Assembly: GCA_041687675.1 (NCBI GenBank)
Contig: JAWLBM010000024.1
Span: 13,143 to 77,142, forward strand
DNA: 64,000 nt
DNA from: JAWLBM01 sp041687675
GTDB lineage: Bacteria; Pseudomonadota; Alphaproteobacteria; Rhizobiales; Pleomorphomonadaceae
Direction: 5' to 3'
The notes beneath the pieces were generated by a model, which saw only the letters and a program-made list of their open reading frames with translations, was not told the DNA's origin and did not search any database. The position numbers and the translations under genes were made by a program. Below, in pieces: positions 8,570 to 17,190 of the stretch (position 1 is its first letter; every line of letters starts with the position of its first letter).

Positions 8570-9343
8570 TCAGGTCCAGCCGGCGTCGACGGTCACGGTC
8601 TGGGCGGTGACGCCGCTCGCCTCGTCCGAGGCGAGGAACAGGCCGACCTTGGCGACCTCGAGCGGATCGAGCCGGCGCTTCAGGCACTGGTCCTGCATCA
8701 GCCGCGCCTCGTCGCTCTCCCTGAACCACAGCTTCAGCTGGCGCTCGGTGAGGATCCAGCCGGGCGCGATGCAGTTGACGCGGATCTCGAACGGCCCGAG
8801 GTCGCGGGCAAGGCCCCGGGTCAGCCCCTCGACGCCGGCCTTGGCGGTGACGTAGGCGGGAAGGCCGCCGAGGTTCAGCCGCCAGGAGATCGAGCCCATG
8901 TTGACGATCGCCCCGCCGCCGGCCGCCTTCATCATCGGGGCGACGGCCTTTGCGGCGAACACCTGGTGCTTGAGGTTCACGGCGAGGCGCTCGTCCCAGT
9001 ACTCGGGGGTGAGGTCGTCGAGCGCGTGGCGCTGGTCGTGGGCGGCGTTGTTGACGAGCACCGTGACCGGCCCGTGGGCGGCCGCCGCGCCCTCGATCGC
9101 CGCCTCCAGCGCGGCAGTGTCCGTCACGTCGCAAGGGGTGAAGCGCACCGAGGCCCCGCCCTCGGCAAGGTCCTGTGCGAGCCGCCTCGACGGCTCCTCG
9201 GCGATGTCGACGAAGGTCACCCGGCAGCCCTGCCCGGCGAAGGCGCGCACAAAGGCCTCGCCGATCCCCGACCCGCCGCCGCTGACGAACACGGACCGGC
9301 TGGCAAGGCTCTGGTATCGGACGGCGGGGGCGATCGACGGCAT
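8570..9343 (-). CDS. SDR family NAD(P)-dependent oxidoreductase (257 aa)
   Basis: Classical short-chain dehydrogenase: cofactor motif SGGGSGIGEA (about 22-31), NNAA motif (LVNNAAHD), and the catalytic Ser...Tyr-x3-Lys in GSISWRLNLGGLPAYVTAKAG. ATG 9343 with GGAG 8-10 bases upstream. Converges on the ROK kinase with only a few bases between the two stops. The neighbourhood is sugar-related, so a sugar or polyol dehydrogenase is possible, but many SDRs look alike. Confidence 0.9.
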   Translation of the reverse strand: MPSIAPAVRYQSLASRSVFVSGGGSGIGEAFVRAFAGQGCRVTFVDIAEEPSRRLAQDLAEGGASVRFTPCDVTDTAALEAAIEGAAAAHGPVTVLVNNAAHDQRHALDDLTPEYWDERLAVNLKHQVFAAKAVAPMMKAAGGGAIVNMGSISWRLNLGGLPAYVTAKAGVEGLTRGLARDLGPFEIRVNCIAPGWILTERQLKLWFRESDEARLMQDQCLKRRLDPLEVAKVGLFLASDEASGVTAQTVTVDAGWT

Positions 9344-9476
9344 GGGCGGGCTCCGGCTGGGAATTTCGGGGTCACAGAAGTAGCGCCGACGAGGCCCGGC
9401 CGCAAACGGGGCGGCGCCTCGGGTTCCGAGCGGCCCGCAGGCCGGGCCGAGCCGTTTGCGGGGACGTCCGGCCCGG

Positions 9477-10688
9477 TCAGGCCGCCTCGGCGCGCGACCT
9501 CGCCCGGAGGCGCCGAAGCAGGACATGGGCGGGCAAGGGGGCGAGCAGCAGGGCGAGGGCGTAGCAGGAGAGGTTGTGGATCCGCCAGGCCAGGAATCCG
9601 AGCGGAAGGATCGGGAGCCAGTAGACGGCGACGAGGCTGGCGAAGATCAGGCGGGCGTAGAGGGTCTGCATCCCGCTGACGACGAGAAGGGCGGGCGCGA
9701 GGAAGATCAGGCGGTACGCCCAGTTGTCGAACAGCACGAAGGATCCCAGGAAGATGAGCGCCGAGGACCAGAACAGGATGTGCTCGGTGTCCCCGAGGGC
9801 GTCGATCTCGTCGATCGTGGCCGCGAGGGCGGGGGTCCTCACCAAAGCGGAGGTGAAGGCCGCGGCGGCGAGGACGTAGAAGGCGATGGCCGTGTTGGCG
9901 AGCAGCGGATGGCTCTCGAAGTAGGGCGCCAGCTGGAGGCTGATCAGTCCGTAGGCGGCCCCGAAGCCCTTGGTCGTGCCGGCGAGCAGGCGGCCGACGT
10001 CCGCCAATGTGACCACGGCGAAGGGGGCGGCCAGCAGCAGCCCGACGAGGATGCGCCCGCGCACGGGCGCGAGCCTGCGGGAGAACAGCGCGGGGATGGC
10101 GAAGAGCGGGAACACCTTCGCCGCCGCGGCGATCCCGAACGACAGCGCGACGAGCATGCTGCGGCGACCGGCGACGGCCAGCACGGCGAAGGTGAGGAAG
10201 AAGGTGGTCGCGTCGGTGTTGCCCCGCTCGATCGCCAGAAGGGCGACGGGACTGAGCGCGACCAGGGGAAACGCGATCGGCTGCAGGCGCAGAGAGAGGA
10301 CCAGCAGGGTGGCCAGGAACAGGAGGGCGTTCGCCCTCCAGAAGTCGATGAAGAAGTCCTCGCTGTAGTCGCCGAACCATGCATAGGCCGCCGACCAGAA
10401 GAACGGGTAGTTGTAGGGCGGTACGACCGCCTCGGGATGCACGTCGTGAACGATATCCGCGTTGCGATAGCAGACGCCGTAGCCAATCTCCGACCTGGTA
10501 TGGGCTGAGCAATAGGCGTGAAGTTGTATCGCCCGTGCGTCCGCCCCGGGATAGCTGAAGGCTGGAACCGAGTACTCCCGGTACTTGCTTTCCCAATGTG
10601 ACAAATCGGCGAATATGAAGACCTTGACGATCAACAACGCCATGGTCATCGCCACGACGACGCCGAGATTGGGGAAGCGAATTGGCAT
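9477..10688 (-). CDS. Polytopic membrane protein, probable GT87 (DUF2029) glycosyltransferase (403 aa)
   Basis: About ten hydrophobic segments (first at 9-27), a large first outside loop, a PPYNYPFFWSAAYAWF stretch and the LLAIERGNTD motif: the layout of GT87 polyprenyl-phosphate-dependent mannosyltransferase-like proteins. These transfer a sugar from a lipid donor on the periplasmic side, often in lipid or polysaccharide assembly. The ATG at 10688 lacks a good ribosome site, so the start is uncertain. No other glycan genes adjoin it; the acceptor is unknown. Confidence 0.72.
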   Translation of the reverse strand: MPIRFPNLGVVVAMTMALLIVKVFIFADLSHWESKYREYSVPAFSYPGADARAIQLHAYCSAHTRSEIGYGVCYRNADIVHDVHPEAVVPPYNYPFFWSAAYAWFGDYSEDFFIDFWRANALLFLATLLVLSLRLQPIAFPLVALSPVALLAIERGNTDATTFFLTFAVLAVAGRRSMLVALSFGIAAAAKVFPLFAIPALFSRRLAPVRGRILVGLLLAAPFAVVTLADVGRLLAGTTKGFGAAYGLISLQLAPYFESHPLLANTAIAFYVLAAAAFTSALVRTPALAATIDEIDALGDTEHILFWSSALIFLGSFVLFDNWAYRLIFLAPALLVVSGMQTLYARLIFASLVAVYWLPILPLGFLAWRIHNLSCYALALLLAPLPAHVLLRRLRARSRAEAA

Positions 10689-10862
10689 GCGAGAGCGCCC
10701 GGGCAGTTACTACTGTCCATTACAGGATACGCGGCGCATTGGAAAGGGTTGTGCGGCCGCGGGTGGAGGGGGAGGGCGCAAGACCCCCGTGGAGTCCGCG
10801 GGAGAAAGGAGAAGGGTCCTGCCGCGCCCTCGCTCCCAACCTCGCGCCCTCGGCCTGGCCGA

Positions 10863-11927
10863 TCACAGGCTCGCCGCGAAGCGGGCGAGCGCCTCGGCGA
10901 AGTCGGTCGGGCTCTCCAGCATCGGCGAGTGGCCGCAGTTGAACGCGGCGGTCTCGACCCGCCGCCCGGCCGCCGCCGCGACATCGAGGACGGCCTTCGT
11001 CTGCGCCACCATGGGCTGCGGCGGGAAGCGCTCGGGGCCGGGCCAGTCCGGGACGATGCCGGCCTGCCCGAGGGTGCCGAAGTCGACGAGGCTCGCGTCG
11101 GACACGATCTTGTCGCGGGTACCGCGGACCCAGAGCAGCGGCGGCTTGGCGGCAGCGTCGACGATGCCGCTCCAGTCGCAGTGGAGCGGCGACAGCGCGT
11201 TGAGCACGCCACGCGCGCCGGGGGCGATGCCGGGCCAGTTGGGCGAGGCCTTGGCGATGCCGGGATAGAAGTCGTCGCCGAGGCGGGTCTTCAGGATCTC
11301 GCCGGTGAGGGCGTCCTCTCGCGGGCGGGCGAGGGCGAAGCCGTCGGCGAAGAAGAGGGCGCGCATCACCCCGCGCGCGGAGAAGGGGTCCTCGCCGCGG
11401 TCGCCCTCCCGCAGCCTGGCGAGGAAGCCCGGGTTGGCCGCGCCGCCGCCGCTGCCGGCGGCGTCCGGCGCGCAGAGTTCCGCCGGCACGCCCCTGGTGC
11501 CGCCGAAGCCGTGCGGCGGCACCGGGTTCACCAGCACCGCGCCGGCGAGGTCAGCCCCGTCGGTGACGAGGCGCCGCGCGACGATGCCGCCGCCCATCGA
11601 CCAGCCGACCCAGATCCACCGCCGCACGCCGGCCCGCGGCCCGGCGGCCGCGGCAAGGGCGGCGAGTTCGCGGGCCCAGTCGTCGAGGCCGCCGTCGGCG
11701 CGCACTGGCGCCAGCGCCCCGCCGTCCGCCTCGGTGCCGCCGAAGCCGCGCAGGTCCGGCGCGAGGCAGTGGAAGCGCCCCTCGAGCGCCTCGATCGTCT
11801 CGCGCCAGAACAGTCCCGTCGAGATGTTGCCGTGCACGAGAAGAAGTCCAGTGTCGCTCGCGGCCGCTACGTCGCTCTCGAACACTCGCCAGACAAGTCC
11901 GGCCTCTACATATCTACTTTCCCGCAT
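10863..11927 (-). CDS. Alpha/beta hydrolase (354 aa)
   Basis: Alpha/beta hydrolase fold: oxyanion block LLLVHGNISTG, nucleophile elbow VGWSMGGG with catalytic Ser, a cap region of about 100 residues, then a probable acid in VRGTRDKIV and catalytic His in NCGHSPMLE near the end. The start at 11927 (MRESRYVEAG) has GGGAGAAG directly upstream. Substrate unknown; no pathway neighbours. Confidence 0.85.
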   Translation of the reverse strand: MRESRYVEAGLVWRVFESDVAAASDTGLLLVHGNISTGLFWRETIEALEGRFHCLAPDLRGFGGTEADGGALAPVRADGGLDDWARELAALAAAAGPRAGVRRWIWVGWSMGGGIVARRLVTDGADLAGAVLVNPVPPHGFGGTRGVPAELCAPDAAGSGGGAANPGFLARLREGDRGEDPFSARGVMRALFFADGFALARPREDALTGEILKTRLGDDFYPGIAKASPNWPGIAPGARGVLNALSPLHCDWSGIVDAAAKPPLLWVRGTRDKIVSDASLVDFGTLGQAGIVPDWPGPERFPPQPMVAQTKAVLDVAAAAGRRVETAAFNCGHSPMLESPTDFAEALARFAASL

Positions 11928-12057
11928 CTTCTCCCGCCTCCCCGACGACGCAGCCCAAGGCACTCCGGCGCGCCGGACGACGGTAGGCGGTCCCGGCCGA
12001 TCTGGGAAGACGGGAGGCGGGACGGGACCGGACTCGCCGCGAAGGCGAGGCTGATCC

Positions 12058-12486
12058 TCACGGCCGGATGACGCCCTTTCGCAGGACGAGGTTTCCGTAG
12101 AGCCGGGGCTCGGAGGTGGCGACGACCGCATAGGCCGACCGCACCCGGTCGTAGAAGGCCTCGCCGTCGAGCGCGACGATGCGGGCGGTGGGCTCGTGCT
12201 TGGAAACGAGGAGGTCGAAGTCGTCGAAGATCGGCTCGCGCCGGTCCGGTTCGCCGGCGATCCCTGGGCGGAAGGCGGCGCCGTCGACGACGTCGTCGAG
12301 CGGCATCACCGAGAGGATGGCGTCGGCGACGGACACCGCGTCGTGGCCGTCCATCCGCACCACCCGCCGGCCGTGGGCGTCGGCGGGGTAGTTGCCGTCG
12401 ACGACGGCGATCTCGTCGCCGTGGCCCATCGCCCGCAGGATCTTGAGGAGATCCGGGCCGAGCCGCGGATCGATTCCCTTCAGCAT
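12058..12486 (-). CDS. fucU: RbsD/FucU family sugar mutarotase
   Basis: 142 residues opening MLKGIDPRLGPDLLKILRAM and GHGDEIAVVDGNYPA, the FucU signature; His in GHGDE is the catalytic residue of the family. FucU/RbsD enzymes interconvert anomers (and pyranose/furanose forms) of fucose or ribose. Here the gene directly follows the ROK repressor of the fructose transporter (ATG 2 bases after its stop, with AGAGG inside the repressor's last codons), so a role on fructose anomers is plausible. The symbol is the family name, not proof of fucose use. Confidence 0.88.
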   Translation of the reverse strand: MLKGIDPRLGPDLLKILRAMGHGDEIAVVDGNYPADAHGRRVVRMDGHDAVSVADAILSVMPLDDVVDGAAFRPGIAGEPDRREPIFDDFDLLVSKHEPTARIVALDGEAFYDRVRSAYAVVATSEPRLYGNLVLRKGVIRP

Positions 12487-12488
12487 GG

Positions 12489-13712
12489 CTATACCTCTGT
12501 GAACAGGACCCCCCGGTCCATCGCGAAGTTGGCGAACAGCGGCAGGCTGCCCCCGCCGATCTCGCGGGCGTTGAGCCCGATGGTGCCCGCCCGCACCTCG
12601 ACGGGTGTCAGCCCCTGCCGGTCGTGAGCCTCCATGGCGGCGGCGACGCCGGCGACGATGCGCTCGCGTACCATGGGCGGGAAGGCGCCGTCGATCACCG
12701 CCGCCTGGAAGTCGATCACGGCCGAGGCGGAGATGACCGCGTGGGCGATCGACCGGGCCGTCTCGGCGATCCATCCGTCGAGTTCCTCGCCGACGGAGAG
12801 GAAGGCGTCCGGCTCGCTCCACAGCCAGCCGGCCTCCTTGCCGGCGGCGATCAGCCGGGCCTCGAGCAGGTAGAGCGAGGCGCAGCGGATCAGCTGCCGG
12901 GTGCCCGTCGGAGTCGGCACCGGCATCGAGCCGACCGCGCCGGCGTTGCCGGAGAGGCCCGGGTGGAGCACCCCGTCCAGCACCACGCCGCCGCCGATGA
13001 AGGAGCCGATGAAGAAATAGATCCAGGCCTTGAGGTCGCCGTTCTCGCCGAACACCAGTTCGGCGGCGCAGGCCGCGGTGGAGTCCTTGCAGAGATACAC
13101 CGGCCGGTCGATCACCGCGGCGATCTCGGCGCGGATGTCGGTGGTCCTCCAGACCTCCAGCGCGCCCTCGGGAGCGCCCACCTCGTAGGCCCAGTTCCAG
13201 AGCTCGAAGGGGGTCGCGATGCCGAGGCCGACGATGCGCCGGCGCTCGCCCTCGGAGAGGCCCTCCACCATGCCGGCGACGCCGTCGCGGACGAAGCCGA
13301 TCAGATAGGCCGGGTGGGGGTAGGGGTAGGCGACGTGCACGTGCCGGCGCATGCGGCCGAGGAAGTCGATCAGCACCAGGTCGGCGCTGCGCCGGCCGAT
13401 CTTCAGGCCGAAGGCGAGGGCGCCGTCCGGGTTGAGCGCGAAGGGGACCGAGGGCTGGCCGACGCGGCCGCGCTGCGGTTGCTCCTTGACCACCAGGCCG
13501 TCCGCCTCGAGCTGCTTGACGATGACCGAGACGGTCTGGGCGGACAGCCCGGTCAGCCGGGCGAGGTCGGCCTTGGGCAGGGCGCGGTGGCGCCGCACAA
13601 GCGACAGCACGAGCCGCTCGTTGTACTGGCGCACGCCGCTCTGGTTGGTGCCCCGGTCGAGGTCCACCGCCCTCAGGCGACCGTCGCTTCCGGGAGCGCC
13701 TTGGGCGCCCAT
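12489..13712 (-). CDS. frcR: ROK family transcriptional repressor of the fructose locus
   Basis: 407 residues: an N-terminal winged helix (about 25-90; LARLTGLSAQTVSVIVKQLE) fused to a ROK kinase-like effector domain (from about 95). The effector domain lacks a typical kinase phosphate loop. ATG 13712 with GGGAGGAG upstream. Divergent from frcBCA with a shared 291-base gap carrying an AT-rich inverted repeat. In Sinorhizobium the ROK protein FrcR sits beside frcBCA; the symbol rests on that parallel. Confidence 0.82.
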   Translation of the reverse strand: MGAQGAPGSDGRLRAVDLDRGTNQSGVRQYNERLVLSLVRRHRALPKADLARLTGLSAQTVSVIVKQLEADGLVVKEQPQRGRVGQPSVPFALNPDGALAFGLKIGRRSADLVLIDFLGRMRRHVHVAYPYPHPAYLIGFVRDGVAGMVEGLSEGERRRIVGLGIATPFELWNWAYEVGAPEGALEVWRTTDIRAEIAAVIDRPVYLCKDSTAACAAELVFGENGDLKAWIYFFIGSFIGGGVVLDGVLHPGLSGNAGAVGSMPVPTPTGTRQLIRCASLYLLEARLIAAGKEAGWLWSEPDAFLSVGEELDGWIAETARSIAHAVISASAVIDFQAAVIDGAFPPMVRERIVAGVAAAMEAHDRQGLTPVEVRAGTIGLNAREIGGGSLPLFANFAMDRGVLFTEV

Positions 13713-13764
13713 CTCGCGTCTCCTCCCGCCGTGCCGGCCGGCGCCGCCCGTCTCACGATTCGCG

Positions 13765-13790
13765 GGAACCGGGAGCGGCGCTGGTACGTT
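13765..13790 (+). promoter_or_regulatory. EcfG-type promoter match GGAAC-N17-CGTT upstream of frcB
   Basis: GGAAC 13765-13769 and CGTT 13787-13790, spacer 17, pointing at frcB with a leader of about 210 bases. The consensus match is full, but it lies well upstream of the putative FrcR operator and may be coincidental. Confidence 0.35.
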
Positions 13791-13857
13791 GATCGTGGAC
13801 GGGCGCTCCTCCGCGCCGGCCGCAAGCCCGGATGATCAGGCCGGCCCCCGCCTTCTG

Positions 13858-13890
13858 TCAATTATTAAATCCACCGGACTTATTTATTGA
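13858..13890. promoter_or_regulatory. AT-rich imperfect inverted repeat, candidate FrcR operator
   Basis: TCAAT at 13858 and ATTGA at 13886-13890 frame two arms that match at about 10 of 13 positions (TCAATTATTAAAT against TCAATAAATAAGT on the other strand). This resembles ROK-regulator (Mlc/NagC type) AT-rich operators and is the only AT-rich block in the gap. A TTGACT follows at 13887-13892 and could be part of a -35 element for frcB. Confidence 0.45.
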
Positions 13891-14003
13891 CTCGGACCCT
13901 TGTCCGTGCAACCAATCGGGCATGGCCGCCCCGGGAGGGGGTGCCATGGCCGGTTCCGCCGCCGAGGCGGCCCGGGACCGACACATCATTCGGGAGGACA
14001 CCC

Positions 14004-15041
14004 ATGCACTCCATTCGCACCCGTCTTTCGACGGTTCTCTTCGGCTGCGCCGCGATCGTGGCCGTGAGCGCCGTTCCCTCGCTCGCCCAGGACAAGATCG
14101 GCGCCTGCCTGATCACCAAGACCGACACCAACCCCTTCTTCGTGAAGATGAAGGAGGGCGCCACCGCCAAGGCCGAGGAACTCGGCATCGAGCTGAAGTC
14201 CTACGCCGGCAAGATCGACGGCGACTCGGAGAGCCAGGTCGCGGCGATCGAGACCTGCATCGCCGACGGCGCCAAGGGCATCCTGCTCACCGCCTCGGAC
14301 ACCAAGGGCATCGTCCCGGCCGTGCAGAAGGCCCGTGACGCCGGCATCCTGGTGATCGCGCTCGACACCCCGCTCGACCCGGCCGACGCCGCCGACGCCA
14401 CCTTCGCCACCGACAACTTCCTCGCCGGCGAACTGATCGGCAAGTGGGCCGCCGCCTCGCTCGGCGACGCGGCGAAGGACGCGCGGATCGCGTTCCTGAA
14501 CCTCACTCCCTCGCAGCCGACCGTGGACGTGCTCCGCAACCAGGGCTTCATGCAGGGCTTCGGCATCGACCTCGCCGACCCGAACGTGATCGGCGACGAG
14601 ACCGACCCGCGCATCGTCGGCCACGACGTGACCAACGGCAACGAGGAGGGCGGCCGCACCGCCATGGAGAACCTCCTGCAGAAGGATCCCTCCATCAACG
14701 TCGTCCACACCATCAACGAGCCGGCCGCCGCCGGCGCCTACGAGGCGCTGAAGTCCGTCGGCATGGAGGGCAACGTCCTGATCGTCTCCGTCGACGGCGG
14801 CTGCCCGGGCGTGCAGAACGTCAAGGAAGGCGTCATCGGCGCGACCTCGCAGCAGTACCCGCTGCTGATGGCCTCCCTCGGCATCGAGGCGATCAAGACC
14901 TGGGCCGAGAGCGGCGAGAAGCCCGCCACGACCCCCGGCAAGGACTTCTACGACACCGGCGTGAAGCTCGTCACCGACAAGCCGGCCGAGGGCGTGGAGT
15001 CGATCGACACCGAAGAGGGCATGGCCCTCTGCTGGGGCTGA
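14004..15041 (+). CDS. frcB: Fructose ABC transporter, periplasmic binding protein
   Basis: 345 residues with a cleavable signal peptide ending near VPSLAQ (about 26-27), then a periplasmic-binding-protein fold. Long stretches such as ACLITKTDTNPFFVKMKEGA, YAGKIDGDSESQVAAIETC and DGGCPGVQNVKEGVIGATSQ are the same as I recall for Sinorhizobium FrcB. It captures fructose (in FrcB also mannose or ribose) in the periplasm. GGGAGG is 8 bases before the ATG. First gene of frcBCA; two stem-loops separate it from frcC. Confidence 0.92.
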   Translation: MHSIRTRLSTVLFGCAAIVAVSAVPSLAQDKIGACLITKTDTNPFFVKMKEGATAKAEELGIELKSYAGKIDGDSESQVAAIETCIADGAKGILLTASDTKGIVPAVQKARDAGILVIALDTPLDPADAADATFATDNFLAGELIGKWAAASLGDAAKDARIAFLNLTPSQPTVDVLRNQGFMQGFGIDLADPNVIGDETDPRIVGHDVTNGNEEGGRTAMENLLQKDPSINVVHTINEPAAAGAYEALKSVGMEGNVLIVSVDGGCPGVQNVKEGVIGATSQQYPLLMASLGIEAIKTWAESGEKPATTPGKDFYDTGVKLVTDKPAEGVESIDTEEGMALCWG

Positions 15042-15098
15042 CGCCCGGCTCCCGCGCGCGGCCCGCCTGACGGGCCGGCGCGGGGAATTCGACCAAGG

Positions 15099-15138
15099 GG
15101 AGGGCGGCGCCGCCGCCCTCCGCCGCCCGAAGCGGCGG
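15099..15138 (+). other. Two consecutive stem-loops between frcB and frcC
   Basis: A 10-bp stem (GGAGGGCGGC with its complement, loop 15109-15111) at 15099-15121 is followed by a 7-bp stem (CCGCCGC/GCGGCGG, loop CCGAA) at 15120-15138. Hairpins after the binding-protein gene commonly protect its mRNA and lower transporter-component expression. No T-run follows, so this is not a full terminator. Confidence 0.6.
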
Positions 15139-15254
15139 CAAGGGGTCCCGAGGACGGTTGCGCCGGGACCGAAGCAGCACGACACTTGCCGGACGATGGA
15201 TCGGGGGTCCGCATGCCGGGCCACCGCCGTGCCATCGCGCAGGGAGGCCGCCCG

Positions 15255-16313
15255 ATGAGCAGTGCCCAGGACTACGAGAAGTCCATCGACCAGAGCGATC
15301 GCGCCGTCGCCAGCTTCGAACGCCGCCGATCCCCGCTGCAGAAGGCGCAGCACTTTCTCCATGGCAGCCCGGCCGCGGTGCCGCTGATCGTGCTCATCGT
15401 CTCGGTCGTCGCCTTCGGCGTGGCGATCGGCGACCGGTTCTTCTCGGCCTTCACGCTGACGCTGATCCTGCAGCAGGTCGCCATCGTCGGCATCATCGGC
15501 GTCGCCCAGACGCTGGTGATCCTGACAGCCGGCATCGACCTCTCGGTCGGCGCGATCATGGTGCTGACCTCCGTGGTGATGGGCCAGTTCACCTTTCGCT
15601 ACGGCCTGCCGCCGGAAATGGCGGTGCTCTGCGGCCTCGCGGTCGGCGCGCTCTGCGGACTGATCAACGGCGTGCTCGTCGCCGTCATGCGGCTGCCGCC
15701 GTTCATCGTGACCCTGGGGACATGGCAGATCTTTCTCGCCACCAACTTCCTCTACTCGGCGAACGAGACGATCCGCTCGCAGGACATCGAGGCCAACGCG
15801 CCGATCCTGCAGGTCTTCGGCGAGAACTTCCGCATCGGCAATGCGGTGTTCACCTTCGGCGTCGTGTTCATGGTGCTGCTGGTGGCCCTCGTCTGGTACG
15901 TCCTCAACCACACCGCCTGGGGCCGGCACGTCTACGCGATCGGCGACGACCCCGACGCGGCGGAACTCTCCGGCGTCCGGACCCGGCGCACGCTGATCCA
16001 GGTCTACGTGCTGTCCGGGCTCATCTGCGCGCTGGCGGGATGGGTGCTGATCGGCCGCATCGGCTCGGTCTCCCCCACGGCGGGGCAGTTCGCCAACATC
16101 GAATCCATCACCGCGGTGGTGATCGGCGGCATCTCGCTGTTCGGCGGCCGCGGCTCGATCCTCGGGATGCTTTTCGGGGCGCTGATCGTCGGCGTCTTCT
16201 CGCTGGGCCTGCGCCTCATCGGCACCGACCCGCAGTGGACCTACCTTCTCATCGGCGTCCTCATCATCGGCGCCGTGGCGGTCGACCAGTGGATCAGAAA
16301 GGTGAGCGCCTGA
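15255..16313 (+). CDS. frcC: Fructose ABC transporter, permease
   Basis: 352 residues, CUT2/BPD_transp_2 permease with 8-10 membrane helices starting near residue 40 (VPLIVLIVSVVAFGVAIG), and the family motif AGIDLSVGAIM near 95; the conserved cytoplasmic loop is YAIGDDPDAAELSGV. It forms the inner-membrane channel with FrcA. ATG 15255 has AGGGAGG upstream; other starts lack a ribosome site. It ends with an overlapping stop/start (TGATG) with frcA. Confidence 0.92.
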   Translation: MSSAQDYEKSIDQSDRAVASFERRRSPLQKAQHFLHGSPAAVPLIVLIVSVVAFGVAIGDRFFSAFTLTLILQQVAIVGIIGVAQTLVILTAGIDLSVGAIMVLTSVVMGQFTFRYGLPPEMAVLCGLAVGALCGLINGVLVAVMRLPPFIVTLGTWQIFLATNFLYSANETIRSQDIEANAPILQVFGENFRIGNAVFTFGVVFMVLLVALVWYVLNHTAWGRHVYAIGDDPDAAELSGVRTRRTLIQVYVLSGLICALAGWVLIGRIGSVSPTAGQFANIESITAVVIGGISLFGGRGSILGMLFGALIVGVFSLGLRLIGTDPQWTYLLIGVLIIGAVAVDQWIRKVSA

Positions 16314-17095
16314 TGAGCACCGAACCCATCCTCACCGCCCGCGGCCTCGTCAAGCGCTACGGCAGGGTCACCGCCCTGGACGAGGCCGACTTCGACCTGA
16401 TGCCCAACGAGATCCTCGCGGTCATCGGCGACAACGGCGCGGGCAAGTCGTCGCTGATCAAGGCGCTCTCCGGCGCCGTGGTGCCGGACGAGGGGACCGT
16501 CCGCCTCGCCGGCAAGGAGGTGCGCTTCCACACGCCGCTGGAGGCGCGGGCCGCCGGCATCGAGACGGTGTACCAGAACCTCGCCCTGTCGCCGGCGCTG
16601 TCGATCGCCGACAACATGTTCCTCGGCCGCGAGCTCCGGGCGCCGGGCATCCTCGGCAAGTGGTTCCGCAAGCTCGACAAGAAGACGATGCAGAAGATCG
16701 CGCGCGACAAGCTCTCCGAGCTCGGCCTGATGACGATCCAGAACATCGACCAGGCGGTGGAGACCCTCTCCGGCGGCCAGCGCCAGGGCGTGGCGGTGGC
16801 GCGCGCGGCGGCTTTCGGCTCGCGGGTGATCTTCCTCGACGAGCCGACGGCGGCGCTCGGGGTGAAGGAGAGCCGCCGCGTGCTGGAGCTGATGCAGGAC
16901 GTGAAGGCGCGCGGGCTGCCGATCGTGCTGATCTCGCACAACATGCCGCACGTCTTCGAGGTGGCGGACCGGATCCACATCCACCGCCTCGGCAAGCGGA
17001 TCGCGGTGGTCGACCCGAAGCAGATCACCATGTCCGACGCGGTCGCCATCATGACCGGCGCCATGGCGCCGCCGCAGGAGCTGGCGACGGCCTGA
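16313..17095 (+). CDS. frcA: Fructose ABC transporter, ATP-binding protein
   Basis: 260 residues, one ABC domain: Walker A GDNGAGKSS (about 41-49), signature LSGGQRQGVAVARA, Walker B VIFLDEPTAALG and switch His in LISHNMPHV. Many CUT2 importers carry a double ATPase; the single domain here is the FrcA form. The start codon overlaps the frcC stop, so translation is coupled. Followed by a strong hairpin. Confidence 0.93.
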   Translation: MSTEPILTARGLVKRYGRVTALDEADFDLMPNEILAVIGDNGAGKSSLIKALSGAVVPDEGTVRLAGKEVRFHTPLEARAAGIETVYQNLALSPALSIADNMFLGRELRAPGILGKWFRKLDKKTMQKIARDKLSELGLMTIQNIDQAVETLSGGQRQGVAVARAAAFGSRVIFLDEPTAALGVKESRRVLELMQDVKARGLPIVLISHNMPHVFEVADRIHIHRLGKRIAVVDPKQITMSDAVAIMTGAMAPPQELATA

Positions 17096-17123
17096 ACCCC
17101 CGACACCGGGGTCGCAAGGGTCC

Positions 17124-17180
17124 CCCGCCGGGAGCGGAACACCCCCGGCGTCGGCCGGGGAGTCCGCTCGCTCCGGCGGG
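17124..17180. terminator. Long hairpin between convergent frcA and the fasciclin gene
   Basis: A three-part stem: CCCGCCGG 17124-17131 with CCGGCGGG 17173-17180, GAGCGGA 17132-17138 with TCCGCTC 17163-17169, and CCCCGGC 17143-17149 with GCCGGGG 17154-17160, loop GTCG. No T-run on either side. Its place between two gene ends suggests a shared bidirectional terminator. Confidence 0.65.
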
Positions 17181-17190
17181 ACTTTCCGGA

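Noticed and set aside
13986..15929. A 647-codon minus-strand frame opposite frcB and frcC
   Set aside because: Shadow of the GC-rich plus-strand genes; His/Asp/Gly-rich with no motif and no ribosome site.
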